The translations under genes and the position numbers were made by a program. Under the pieces are notes generated by a model that did not search any database, was not told where the DNA came from, and saw only the letters and a program-made list of their open reading frames with translations. From Parasponia andersonii (lineage: Eukaryota > Streptophyta > Magnoliopsida > Rosales > Cannabaceae), in assembly GCA_002914805.1 (NCBI GenBank), contig JXTB01000192.1, positions 141,186 to 205,185 of the forward strand: DNA of 64,000 nucleotides. Reading direction: 5' to 3'. Below are positions 12,066-25,100 of this stretch, in pieces (position 1 is the stretch's first letter; every line of letters begins with the position of its first letter).

Positions 12066-13017
12066 CCAAATATAAGATTAACAAAATATTTTATCAGGAA
12101 GAACATTCTGAACGGAAAATTATACCAAACAGGTATCAAAAATTTATTTATTAGAATTTTAAAACGATTAAAAATTATCATTACTGAACACACATTATTG
12201 GGGACTTTGTTGATTTTAACGAATATCATCCCAAACGGATATATTATTGGAAACTCTGTTGCTTTTAACGATTCTGCTCTATTAAACTCGTCCAGATATT
12301 AAACCATTTCTAATGCAAATGCTATTACTAATGCTGTACTGAGAACAAAAAATTGTATAACACTAATTTTGACACCAACTTAAAATATAAACTCCAATGC
12401 ACAATTTTATGTAAATTGTTATTTTTACTTCTATCATTATAATTGAAAAGCTAATTTGTAATTAGTTTAGCATTAAAGGTGTATTGATTATACAATGACA
12501 AGCGTACAAGTGACTTGAGTATCAAAAAGTGTGCTTCTTTAAGGGAAGATACCAAATTTGGCACAAAAATAACATAAGAGAACTTTGGTGCTACATGTTA
12601 AACTGTGGTATTAGCACAATAAATTAATCATTGCATTGAAGATGCAATCCACACACCTTTCAGGAGACAATAAAATAGAGTAGAGAAAACAATCGGGAAA
12701 ACAAGGGATAAAAAAAAAATGTAACTACGAAATAATCAATGCATTAACAAATTGTTAATAATTGCTTTTAATTTATATTATATTTTCCTTTCGTGACAGA
12801 GAGACACCTGTACTCATCTATGCACACTTGGTACCCCATAAGACTGTTATGTGGTCACCACTAAGCAACCACTACTACCACAGACACCACCCAAAAAAGA
12901 AACATTTACAAGTCCCTTTTCCCCTCTCAAACAATGGTATAGACAAGATGAGCTGAAAAAAAGAACACATCCAGACTGTAAGAACAAGAACACCCTGAGC
13001 TTCCATCGAAAGAGGAC
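12066..13017. other. Intergenic AT-rich DNA between convergent eIF4E and GTE genes
   Basis: Contains a diverged direct duplication of about 54 bp (around 12192-12275, phrase ATTATTGG..ACTYTGTTG) and the expected 3'UTR of the GTE gene near 12800-13017. No coding frame is convincing. Confidence 0.5.
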
Positions 13018-15971
13018 TTAATCACTATCAAGTATTTCCCCTTCCTCCCCATTTAGAATAGCCTCCTCATCCTCATCCTCATCTACCAAATACTCCTCTT
13101 TTATAAACAGACCAAGCCGCTCCAATGGAGAACGGATGTCAGTTTGCCCAGAAGATTCCACGTATATTCCACGACCCTTGTACCTTTTGAAAATATAACA
13201 TGATGGCTTGAATCCACTCAACAATTCAAGTTCCCTTAGAACCTCCAAGTTTTGCTCAATTGTGATAGTTTTCTCCACCTGGGTGGAAGTGAGCATCAGT
13301 TTTTGAGAGCTCAAAAGACTACATCCAGAGATTAAAAAACAGATCATGAAAGGAAAAAAAAAAAGTAAACCTTCGCAAGTGCGACTCGAGCCGCTTCTCT
13401 TTCTCTTTCCCGTTGCTGCTTTAACTCGATTTCAGCCTTCAATCTTGAGGCAGCTTCAGCAGCTTGTATTTCAGCTTCAATCCTTGCTTTCTCTGTAAAG
13501 TTAAAAATTTAATGTCCCAACTAAATAAAGATAAGCTAGTAGTTGGAAAAAGTCAGACACACTGCTTTCTGTTCTACAACAGGGCCACTGCTGCCATAAG
13601 AACGAGTTAAAAAGCTGCAAAATATAGGGACTAAAGGATCGCACTTAATCATATCCAATGAAAAAGAACACTAGGTATGGAGTATTCAAAAAAAAAATAA
13701 AACATACAACAGATAAAGAAGCAGCAAAATATAAAGAAGACTAGGTGTGGAGTGTTCAAAAAAACTAAAACATACTGCATAGAACTACATTATTTCTTTC
13801 CCACTTAAGCACTAGTTAAGCCTCATTTGACAAAGAATTACAATGCTTAAATTAGAAAAGAGGTTAATTACCAAAAGTTAAATTAAAAGTTAGAAAAACA
13901 ATGGACGAAATGCTGAATAAGCAAATCGACAAGAGGAAAATAGTCAGAGAAAATGCTAAAAATGGGGGGTACTTCACCATCAGTTTCATTCTCAGAGGCT
14001 AAAAATAAATATCAAATTCAAATCTCCATCCAAAAAGAAAAAAGAAAAACGTATAGAAGAATCAAAGCATTGCTGCTTACTGCTTAACAATGCAAGTGTA
14101 AGATATTTAATAGTTTATTTAAACAAGTACAAAAACTAAAATTACCTTCGCGCTGCCTTCGCTCCAGTATCTCCTTCTCCTGCTTCAACTTCTTTGGATT
14201 ACTTTTATTATCACCCTAGTTAGGAAAAGGAAAAAACATCAGCAGGTATCTTCAAGAATTCAACGCTAAACCACAGAAGACTTTCAAATTACAAAGGGAT
14301 AGAAAATCTATTACAAGTAGCACTGAATTAGTCCCCATAACCATCAAAAGTCTTACATGGTCAAGGAGTGTTTTCTGTTTTGCTTTCAAAATAGTATCCG
14401 CAAAGCGGCATTTTAGCATTGCAGCACGAAGGGCTTTTTTCGGTGATAACGGAACATCCACAACAGGTGTATTCCATTCTGAAACAAAAAATGAATTAGT
14501 TACTGGAAAATGGGCAAGTTGTGCAAGCACTAAAATTTCTGAGGCCTAAAAATTTTAGACCGACCTTCATTGGAAGCAGCATCTGTGGTCGGAGTTATGA
14601 GCTGCGAGCTGGGACACATATTTTCATCATCCAAAGCACTTACTGCCCCTTCAACACCACAACAATATTTAGTCAGAGATCATGTATTCATAGGTACTAA
14701 TACCACACACACACACATATAAACACATAAATATATCCTCACCATCAGAATCTGGATCAGACTTGCTAATCTGGGATGTCGACAAGCTTTTGGCTTGACA
14801 ATCCTAGATTTGCATAAAATTATCAGCTATGCAGTGCAGCGTGTAAAACCTATCATTAACCATCAGGGAATTGAGATAATAGATCCTTACAGTTCTGGAG
14901 GCCACGCTACATGGACGATCACCTCTTCCAAGTGATCTGTCTGAAGAAATATCTAAACCAGGGCAAGGGGAATCCAAATGTCAGTTGTTTGGAAGGGACG
15001 TCCAGGAGTCAAACAAGTCCCCCGGCAACAATAGAAAAAGAGAAGACCAACTAACCACTCAAAGAGACATGAGTTAAATCACTAGATAGGCTACATCTGC
15101 AAGCAATGCTGCTACACGAACTGCATTTCCTGAGAGCTGGACTGCATGGTTCTTTTGCATTAACAGAGACACAAGCTCGGCCACTGCTCCTCTCAGTGCC
15201 TATAAAACACATTGCCAGTTAGTTCCTGTATAGAGCTATAAAGCAACTAGAAGACCAGCACTTCATACCTCTATTGATGTCCTTCTCGGAAGAACACCTT
15301 ACAACCTTTTCTCCAGAAGGGATTCGCCTCTTGTCTGCTGACCTATCAGCCAAGGGAGCTGATATACCATTCTTTTGTGGCGTATGAGTAACTTTCTTGA
15401 TCTGCCCACTTGAAGATCTTCCTGATTCAACCTTTGAACCATCACCATTACACTTTTCCTCCAATATTTTCCAACTCATCTCAAAAATCTGGCTTAATTT
15501 CTTTGCCATCACATGAACACCATTGCTAGGAGGGTTGTATAGCATGGCATTGGAAAAAGTCAATCTAATATCAGCAGCAAAATCTTCAATGCCAGAGTAC
15601 ACATTTTTCTCCAGCTTGGATTTTATTGTTCCCAAGTCCATAGGATGAGAAATAATTGAAAAATAATCAGGAATGTTCAGAGCGACAGGATCAACCGGTT
15701 GCTTGAAAACCCAACCAACTTCATGAGTCATCAGCCTTCTCAGAATTGCTGCACACTGCACCATCATACTGCGATCTATCTTCTGCCTCTTCACATTCTG
15801 ACCCTCTGTCGTCCATATCGGCCCACGCTTAACACCAGAAACAGAAGTCTTAGCCAGTGAAACATGCTGGCCAGCAACGCATGATCGTATCCCAGTATCA
15901 GCTTCTATTCTTTTATTGGTGAACTTAATCTTAAGCTTCTTGTTTGGTACTATAGTCTCGGTGGCAATCAT
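13018..15971 (-). CDS. GTE-type (BET family) bromodomain transcription regulator, GTE12-like
   Basis: A nuclear reader of acetylated histones. Nine coding exons on the minus strand join in frame: 15971-15269, 15199-15056, 14952-14891, 14803-14743, 14648-14565, 14478-14357, 14215-14146, 13492-13371, 13278-13018, giving 542 residues. The bromodomain spans about residues 70-180, with the shelf-like WVF (87-89), PMDLGTI (110-116) and the acetyl-lysine-binding asparagine N146 in YNPP. A lysine-rich segment and a charged coiled-coil (EKEILERRQRE, then a Glu/Ala/Lys/Arg-rich exon) follow, and the tail is acidic (DEDEDEE). I chose the start MIATET; an ATG 14 codons upstream precedes a likely 5'UTR-intron acceptor. 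Plant GTE8-GTE12 share this layout; the short length suggests GTE12-like, by memory rather than alignment. Confidence 0.88.
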
Positions 15972-16658
15972 TGCGAGAAACTGGTCAACAATAATAGGCC
16001 AAGCAAGAAACATTGAGTACCAAACATAGAGGAATACAGCACCAATGCTTACATACTCTTGGTTACATACGCAAACTTAAAACTATATACAAATACAAAC
16101 GATACCCAGAAACAAAAATCAAAGTAAAACTCTATCAAAAGCAGCCTACGACACAAATTGAACAATTTCATTAAATGGGGATATTTTTTTTTCCTTAAAA
16201 AACTACGAATGAACAGAGAATTTGGAGAAAGTACCAATACCCAAATCAAAATTAACATAAATGCCCAAAATTGGGATGAATTATCGTCAGAACTAAATTA
16301 AAAACGTTGAAACCAAAAAGTGAAGAATAAATTAGAAAAGGAAACAAATTCTCTAGTGATAACACAAAGAGTAACTGAAAAAATCAATCGAAACAGAGAA
16401 AAACCATAGACAGTGACCTAGGGTTTTGAGTATGAAAACTCACCGAAATTGAAGCAGAGAAGGAGCAATCTTGCGAGTAGTAGAGGAATAAAGAGACGAA
16501 GAGAAAAGGGTCGGAGCGATTGCCGGAAAAAAGGGCCAGAGAGGCCCCTCGAGGTGGGTCGTCGCAGTGAGCGGAGAGATAGAGAGAGAGATTGAGTGAG
16601 TGAGGGGTTTAGAGTGTTTTTGAGTATAAAGTCGAGAGAGTGAGTTTTTTAGGGTTTT
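15972..16658 (-). promoter_or_regulatory. GTE gene 5'UTR intron and telo-box promoter
   Basis: A good donor (CG|GTGAGT, minus strand) ends a non-coding exon at 16444, and the intron would end at the CAG just before the start codon (about 15982). A telo-box, AAAACCCTA on the minus strand (16650-16658), and GA-rich leader sequence lie upstream; telo-boxes are common in plant growth-related promoters. Confidence 0.5.
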
Positions 16659-16699
16659 CGATTTTCTTTTCTTTCTCTCTCTTTGGACCCTATTTATTA

Positions 16700-19600
16700 A
16701 TTAATTAATATATATTATTAGGAATATGCTTGATGCTCATGTCTCGAGTCCAAAACCTCCCATAGGAAACGATTTACGCCTGTTTGGATAAATTTTTATT
16801 TTCTTTTTTTTTAGTTTATTTAATCAAAACCTTTTTTATTTAACTCTGATTTTTGTTATCTATTTTTTTAAAAAAAAAATCGTTTGCAATTTTTTTTTTT
16901 GAGAACACACTTGTTATTTTTTTTTTCTTATTTTGGATTAACTGCCAAAAAAAAACCTGTTTTTATATTCTCTAATTTAAACCTCAAAAATTAGACTTGT
17001 AAATAATTTTTTTAAATTATGAATTTTTAAATATTGATATTTTGGATTGACTTGTTTCCTTTTGACTAAATTTGGTGAAAATTTTCATTAAAACTAGGTT
17101 ACTATTATTATCATTAATTTGGAAGTACTATTATCCTTTTAATTGTTAATATATTTCAAAAAGTTAACATGTGTATCAATTTTTACAAATCTTTAATCTC
17201 AAAATATTATTTTAAAGAGTTTAAATTCTTAAATTAAATTATAGAATATACATATCTCAAGATTTTTGTAATTTATCTTTTTATTTTAGACAAATTTTTT
17301 AAAAATAATAAAAGTGAAAAAAATTCACTTTCAAAATATTTTCAAACAAAAAGTAAAATTAAAAAAAAAAAAAAGAAATCTCTCATCCCTCTACTTCCTT
17401 CTTCTCTCATCTTTCTCTCTCTCCTCTCTTTCTCTTCTTACTCTCACTTAAAGTTATTTCTACATAACTTTCTTCCTCCTATTTCTATATCTTCAATTTT
17501 TCACTCATTTTTCGCTCTAATAATTCATTCACTCTCTCTTTTAATTTCTCTATTCCCATTTTCTTTTTTCTCTCTCTTCTTTCTCAGTTATTTTACTCTA
17601 TCTTTATATATACATATATATATATCAGAAAAATGGAGAGATAATGAAAAATTTTGACGGGAGGGAGAAAGAAAGAAAAAGAGAAGAAGGAGAAAAAAAA
17701 ATAAAAAACATAATAGTGGGCTCGTAAAGAAAATTCCACCTTCAAATTGGAAAGAAAATAGAGGAGAAAAAAAGTTATAAAATTTTTAAATTACTAAATT
17801 ATCTTTCAAAAAACAAAAACTTTATTACACCAAAATGAAAAGAAGAGGGAAGCTTGTTTTATTAGGCTCCAAGGACTAGAAAGCTCTCCCTTACTGAGGA
17901 CAGGATCAAAGGACAGGATCAATCTGTGCCTCTGCTTCCAAAGGGCAAGTGAGTTTTATTTTCTTTGTTTTCATTTTAGTATATCGACTTCTCTTTATTC
18001 TAAAAATCATCTTGTTAATTTATTACATTGAATATTATTTAACAAATATTTGTGAATTCTCCGATTTGTGGTCAACATATTTCTTATCCATAGTCATTAT
18101 TGTGGTATTCCACGTATAAAAGAAAAGAAGAAAAAAAAAAGTTAATTAACAAATTATAATAGTTAGAAACACGAACTAAAATATGGAAATTTCTATAATC
18201 ACTAGTTAAAAAGACAAATCAATTTTCACATAAGCAAACAAATACACATGAATTGGGTGATAAAATTTACCATTTGTGTCTCTATCCTTTTTTTCTAATT
18301 CAAGCTTATGCTTTAGTTTTTCTGAAGTTATAGTATTGGTTCTAGTTCTAGTGTTTTGTATATATATCTCGATCAATAAAGTACAGATAGTAATTCAATT
18401 CACTAGAATTACCAACTTAATAGTGCTACTTTGACAATTATTGTATCCTAGAAAATGGATACTTAATAACCTTAGATATTTCAAGGAAAGCAAATTTATT
18501 TTAAGGATATTGTGAGATACATGAGCATTGGTTCTATTATTACCGTTTGAATTTCTTGTTACTCAATTATTTTTTAAATTTTTATTTTATAATATTGTTT
18601 ATGTTGTTTATAATATAATTCATATAGTTGTTATCATGTTCTTTGCTATATATTTTGTTTCATACTTTTTGTTTGTTTGCTCTTTACATATTTATATATT
18701 TTGCCTAACACTTATTTCTTAGGTTTCTAATTGCTTAAGATGGTAAATGTTGTGTAAATATTAAAAATAAATACAAAAGTTTCAAGTTTTTAGTATGGGA
18801 TTGTAATTTTTTTCAATTAAATAGCAAATTATGAAGTTTTAAGGTTATTTATTGAAAAAAAAAACTCATTAAAATTTTTTTATCAAATTAAATTATTATC
18901 TTTGAGGAGTATAAGGAGTTTAAAAAAAAAAAAAGAATTTGAATTGGTCTCATATTGAATAGAGATATAAATCTTTTCTCTTATCTCTTTCATAAATTAG
19001 TAGTCATATCCATCAAAGAGAGTGAGACTTTTATAATGGGTTTGAGTAGAAAAAAGATGTTATATTTTAGGAATTTTGTTGATCTTGATATTTATATAAC
19101 ATAATACTAAAGGCAATCGAGTATGGTTTAGTGTTTCTCTTGATACTTGGATATCAATTTAAAATTTAATATAGGATTTTTGATAGAAATGCTTAATAGA
19201 AGACAAATTTATTTATAAATATTAAGACAAAAAAATAATTTGCTCAAATTTATAAATCAACAGTTATTTATAAAGGAATATACATTAACTAGGAGTGATA
19301 GTTCATCTTAGTGGGTGGTGTCCCAATCCAATCCATCAACATGTTTAACATAAATTATTTTGAATAAACTTCATTTAACAAGTTTAATATAAATTCATAT
19401 ATGCTACATAATTTTCAAATATAAACCCATGCCAAAACACACACAAAGTATAGAAAGTACATTAATTTTTTTTTTATAAAAATTTCTAGCATATAATAGA
19501 ATTTTTTTAAAAAAAAAATCTAGAAGAGTTCGATAGTAATCATAACCTGGCTGTATATGGTTAACTTAAAAATCACCAATGTATTAAATGGATCAATTTC

Positions 19601-20344
19601 AAGTTGAATAATTGGGTCATATATGAGTTGACTTGAAAATAAGATATTATTAAACGATATAGGTTATGGTAGTTCAATTTTCATGCTCAACTCGTTTATG
19701 ACTTATACCCTCACTCATTATTGGTGTGCAAGTTTTGAATAATATTATCGTGTTGTATCCTATATTACCACCCCTATACTGGTTTATAATACTTAAAAGT
19801 CACAATACGAATTTCACCTTCTTCAATTAATCCTATATTTGGCCCTTAAATTATTACTCGAATTCTAATTGTAGCCCTTAAATTCCACAACGTCCTTGAT
19901 TCAGCGACTAATCTTTTTTCTTTGTGCCATATAATCCATTTTGTCACTCTTTATCATAAATGGAAAAAAAATTCCATGCATCGATTATGTAAATGATAAG
20001 TTTATCTCATTTTTCTTTTGAGTTATAACTAAAACCTACTTTTGGCCTCTAAACTTAAGAACATTTTTATATTAGTACTTGATTAATCAAAGTGTCTCAT
20101 TTTAATTACTATTGTCACTTTGCTATTAAAAATAGAGCATGTGACACTCAAATAAAGGTTTTTAAAAAAGGGTATTTAAGTATTTTGTAGGACAATAATG
20201 GGGTAATAAAAGCATAAATCATATTTTTCTTCCAAAATTTATTATCCCATTTTTTTAGTCATGGCATTTTAGGCATTTTGGATTTTCTTGGGAGCCATCA
20301 TACTTAATGAATTTCTACAATAATTAGGAATTAGGATACACATA
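16700..20344. other. Long AT-rich intergenic region
   Basis: No supported gene. It holds a pyrimidine tract (17380-17600) followed, after a short AT run, by a purine tract (17628-17705), and simple A/T runs. The 64-codon frame at 18528-18722 is low-complexity hydrophobic AT-rich sequence without gene features. Confidence 0.6.
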
Positions 20345-20353
20345 TCTCCCATA

Positions 20354-20357
<4 letters not shown>

Positions 20358-20404
<47 letters not shown>
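20358..20404. repeat. AT microsatellite
   Basis: Uninterrupted (AT)n of about 23 units. Confidence 0.97.
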
Positions 20405-20406
<2 letters not shown>

Positions 20407-20529
20407 AGTTCATGTAAGATAACACAGTGTTTTTATCATCTAATCATTTACTTATTTATTTTTATATCACATAAAATTTTATATTTTGATATCATATAAC
20501 TTTTTTGAGAGAAACAAAGGAAATCTTTA

Positions 20530-20960
20530 TTAATGTATATCATTTATTACAATAGTAGCAGTACAATCGAGGATTTCAACAAAATCCATCATAGTACCAA
20601 CCATACTAGATACATATTTGGCTAATGTGTAGGTTGCATTGTTCCATTCTTGGAACAGAACAATACATATCTAATAAAGAAACAATATCCTAAATCAAAT
20701 AATTATCAAAAGTAGCCATTCTGCAACAATTGATATCATGAATTGTACTAAAGCAATCAAACTCCACAAGCGTACCGCAAGACCACACTGGTGAACAAAT
20801 TCTAAGCCCTCTCGAATAGCCGTACAAGGATCAAAACATCCCATAACTTTTTCTGCACAAGCTCTAACAACCTATGCTTGCTCATCCCAAATTACTGCAC
20901 TAAACACCAAAGTGCCAACAACTTCGAAAGATGGCAGCATCATGATAGCGATCATTAATA
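20530..20960 (-). pseudogene. Decayed RNase H-like (RVT_3 type) domain fragment
   Basis: Read on the minus strand, the segment contains phrases typical of the RNase H-like domain found in plant LINEs and related domesticated genes: SAVIWDEQ, VVRACAEKVMGCF, TAIREGLEF and, near the end, LAKYVSSMVGT. They fall in different frames and are split by stops, so this is a relic. An AATAAA-like tail follows at the 3' side (about 20530). Upstream reverse-transcriptase sequence was not seen. Confidence 0.55.
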
Positions 20961-21948
20961 CAATCAAATTAAATTATAAGACTTCCTCTATCTAACCTAA
21001 AAAATCTAGTACAGTGGCAAGAAGGGTCGATTCAATGAGGAACTTATCTAATCAATAAGATATTAATCCTAAGGCTTATAGGGGATTCTAACTAAAACTA
21101 AAACTAAATAAGAACGAGGAAATAAATAAAATATTAATAATAATAAAATAAACAGTTCTAAGATTCAATCTCTATCATTAGACATTTGTTGAGTTAGTAT
21201 CAAAATCTCATGATCAATTATTATTCAGAATTACCAATCAGAGGTAGCAAATATACATCACTAGCCCAGTTTTATACGTAATTCATTAGGCAAATAAGTT
21301 CTTACCTAAATTCTATGAGATAATTAAATTTTTAAATTTTTTTTTTCCTGTATTTGTTCAGTTTATATCTTGTTATTTGATTATTATCAACATTGATCTT
21401 TATATTTAAAACTTATAATAAAATTATAACCTTCCTGAGTCAAACACAAATTATGATGATTTTGTTTACCAACATACCCTTTAAAGTTTAAAATATATAT
21501 TTCAAAAGAAGTTTAAATTTAAAACTTAACTAAAATTGATAAATACATTAGTAAATAATATTTATAATATTAATTTGTTCTTTTAACTATTAATTTTAGT
21601 TAACTTTGAATTTAAATTAAGTACTAAAATATATATTCTTAAAGTTTAAAAGGATATTTTGGTTCAATAGTCAAAATTAGTGTTGACATAGGGAGGATAT
21701 AAATTTGTTACAAATTTTAAATTTGAAGGTCAATATTAGTAATAACCAAAACACATAGTATAAATTAAATAAATAATCAAAATGTAAAGTAAAACCCAAA
21801 TTCTACTAATTAGATGATATTAGATACGCTCATTTAATCAGTCTAGACTAATGCATTAAGAATTAAAGAAGTTGAATCTAAGCAATAATCACATGTAGAT
21901 TACTTGATGCTTGGAATCATGCTTATTATCCCACGATTTTTATACCAC
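20961..21948. other. Intergenic AT-rich DNA before the copia element
   Basis: No coding frame or recognisable repeat beyond A/T-rich low complexity. Confidence 0.6.
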
Positions 21949-21953
21949 TCAAT

Positions 21954-22421
21954 TGTTGAAAATAAACTTGTTTAAGCCTATAAGAAGTGTTCTAAGCCCA
22001 TCAATATGAGGCCTAATAAGTTGGATTTAACCTAAGTGCAAAGTTCCTAAAAGAAGAAGTCTAAGTCCAAATTGAAGAAGCCTTCCACCTAGAATCTTCT
22101 AGTATTAACTAGATATTAGTTTTTTTACATGTGAATCATTTGATTACTTAGATTATTGTTAGAAATATGTAAAAGAAAATATGTATGGGTTAAGGATTTT
22201 TGTAATTATTTATTTGTGTAGTTCTCATTGTTTCTCATATAGTATAAATATCTCTCCCTATTTGAGTTTTAAGTATCAAGTTAGAAGCAAAACTTCTAAG
22301 AATGAAGAGAAGAGCGAAAGAAGCATAACTTCTAGTGAGTGAGTGAAATTGAAGAGTGAACTTGAGAATTTTCTCTTGTAAAATATTTAGGTGAGTAATA
22401 AAACTAGTTTTATTTCCAACA
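21954..22421 (+). repeat. 5' LTR of the copia element
   Basis: 468 bp, TGTTG...CAACA inverted termini. About 20 bp longer than the 3' copy, mostly because of an indel around 22150. Confidence 0.9.
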
Positions 22422-23037
22422 AAGTTATATCAGAGCGAGGTTGTGAGTTCTCTTAAAATTCTAAGTATGCTCTGTAGTTGTAGCTTTGACTATTCTTCCA
22501 CATCAGAAATGAATTCTTGAGATTGAGAGTATTATCCATTTATTCTAAACATATTACTATATATATCAAATCGAAGAGCTCGACAAGACGAATACACTAC
22601 TACAAAAATCAGCCTAATCGGAGTCCGAATGAGTCTAAACAAGTTGTCGAAAGTTTACTGCCATAATTGAGTCAACTCACCGAGTTAAGTTAAGTCAAAG
22701 CCGTTTCATCGAGCCATCAGAGTCGTTTGGTCAAAGCCGTTGACCAAGCTGTTGGAGCCATTTGACCACACTATTGACTGTACCATCGGAGCCATTGACC
22801 GCACTATTGACTAGATTATTTGCCAGCATTGATCGTTGACCGAGTGTTGACTTTGACTATTAACTTTGACCAAGTTGATATACTAGTCAATCTTAAAGTT
22901 TTTCAACGTTTCAGATCCATCCGTATAGTCAAAATTTCTAAAAACTCACTCTGTTAAGAGTTATAGCTACCGACAGGTTAGCATCTCTTTAAGTTTCACC
23001 ACTTTAAGACAGTAACTTTGATAATTAGACTATCAAA

Positions 23038-23978
23038 ATGAAAATCTTTTTTGAAGCACATGGTATTTAAAAAGTAGTAGAGAAAGGTTACGAAGAGCCA
23101 AGGGATGAGACAACACTATCCTCAATATAGAAGGATAGTTTAAACGATTCAAGAAAGAGAGACAAAAAAGCTCTCTTCCTCATTTACTAGGCCTTAGATG
23201 ACGACGGGTCTGAGAAAATGTCAATTGCAGTCTCTGCTAAAGAAGCATGGGAGAAACTTCAAATTTCATATAAGGGATAAGAAAAGGTTAAAAGATCCGT
23301 TTTTAAACTCTAAGAGGAAAGTTTGATTTACTACACATGATAGAGACTGAGTCAGTTTCTGACTACTTTTTAAGAGTTTTAGCTATTTCAAATCAAATAA
23401 AGAGAAATAGTGAGAAACTTGAAAATGTTACGATTATGGAAAAGATTCTTCGATCATTAGATCCAAAATTCGAGAATATTGTTATTATCATCAAAAAAAC
23501 TGAGGATTTGGGAGTCATGATGATGAATAACTCGTGAGTTTTTTACATGCTCATTAGGAAATGAAAAAGAAAAAGCCAAATTTCAAGGAGCAACTTCTCA
23601 AGAAATAACTCACAGAGAGAGAAAAAATAGCCAATATAGTGAAAGAAATCAACGTAGTCGTGGTAAAGAAAAGGACGTAGTACAAGTCGAGGTCGAGGAC
23701 AAGGTTGGAATTCCAACAACAACCATAATTATTATATCAACAATTTCGAAAGAGGAGAAAAATCTACAAGAAATCGTGGTAGAGGTCGAATGAACTCGAG
23801 GTATGAGAAGTCTCAAGTTGAATGTTTCAATTGTCACAAGTTTGGCCATTATGCTAGAGAATGTAAAACACCCAATAACAGAATTGAAGAGAAAGTCAAT
23901 TATGTTGAAGAAAAAAAAGAAGAAAATAGCACCGTACTACTAGCATATAATGACAGCAATAGAGGACAAGACAATACA
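23038..23978 (+). pseudogene. Copia gag remnant with CCHC zinc knuckle
   Basis: Broken open pieces at 23337-23537 and 23790-23981. The first has the helical capsid-like stretch with SVSDYFLRV and LRSLDPKFE; the second carries a CX2CX4HX4C knuckle (CFNCHKFGHYAREC, 23823-23864) for RNA packaging. At least one frame change separates them. Confidence 0.85.
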
Positions 23979-25100
23979 TAGTATCTTGACACCGGTGCTA
24001 GCAATCATATGTGTAGGCGTCGATCAATGTTTATGGAGCTGGTGCTAAATGAATTAAATGGCACCGGTGCTAAATGAATTAATCAGTGGGGGTGTTTTTT
24101 TCAGTGATGATTTAAAAGTAACAGTAAAATGAAAAGATAAAATTCTTATCTGCTTGAAAAATGAGGGACATCAATTTATTTCAAAAATTTATTATGTACT
24201 CATAATGAAAACAAATATTTTGAATTTAGGACAACTCTTAGAAAAATGCTATGATATTCATTTGAAAGATTATAGTATTTCTATAAGAGATAATAATATG
24301 AACTTGATTGCCAAGACGCCTTTGTAAATAGAATGTTCTTATTAAATATTCAAAATAATATGGCAAAATATCTCAAAGCATGTTACAAGGATTCATCATG
24401 GTTATGGCATTTGAGATTCGGGCATATCAACTTTAGAGGACTGGAACTACTATTTAAGAAAAAGATGGTGAGAGGATTGCCATGTATCAATCATCTTGAT
24501 CAGCATTGTGAAGGATACTTATTCAGGAAGCAATTCAGGAAAAACTTTCTCAAAGAGTCGAATTCAAGAGCCCTGAAGCCACTAGAGCTCGTGCATATAG
24601 ATATATGCAGTCCTATCAAACCAAGTTCTTTCAGTAAGAGCAATTAATTCTTGTTCTTTATTGATGATTTCTCAAGAAAGACTTGGGTTTATTTCTTGAA
24701 GCAAAAATTAGAAGTCTTTGAAGCTTTCAAGAAGTTTAAGATTGACATAGAGAAATAAAGCGGTCTTCAAATCAAAGCCATGAGATCTGACAGAGGAGGA
24801 GAATTCACTTCAAAAGAGTTCTAAGAATTTTGCGAAGCAAATGGAATTCAATAACCTTTAATCATTCCAAGATTCCCTTAAAAGAATGGTGTGGCAGAAA
24901 GAAAGAATCAGACCATCCTCAATATAGCTCGAAGCATGCTGAAAAATAAGAGATTACCCAAAGAGTTTTGGATAGAAGTTATAGCATATATGGTTTACTT
25001 GTCCAATCGATCTCCAACAAGAAGTGTGTGGGGAAAGACATCACAAGAAGTGTAGAGCAGAAGGAAGCCTGGGATCTCCCAATTGAGAGTCTTTAGAAGT
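23979..25100 (+). pseudogene. Copia protease and integrase remnant
   Basis: The protease site DTGASNHM follows an in-frame TAG (23979-23981). The integrase N-terminus LWHLRFGHI is at about 24399, but the second half of its zinc site reads CEGYLF instead of the usual CxxC pair, so one ligand is lost. The catalytic Asp regions (HIDI; SDRGGEF) and the Glu in NGVAERKN are still visible, with stops between them. Confidence 0.85.

Noticed and set aside
18528-18722. 64-codon hydrophobic frame
   Set aside because: AT-rich Phe/Ile/Val low complexity in intergenic DNA, with no splice or promoter context.
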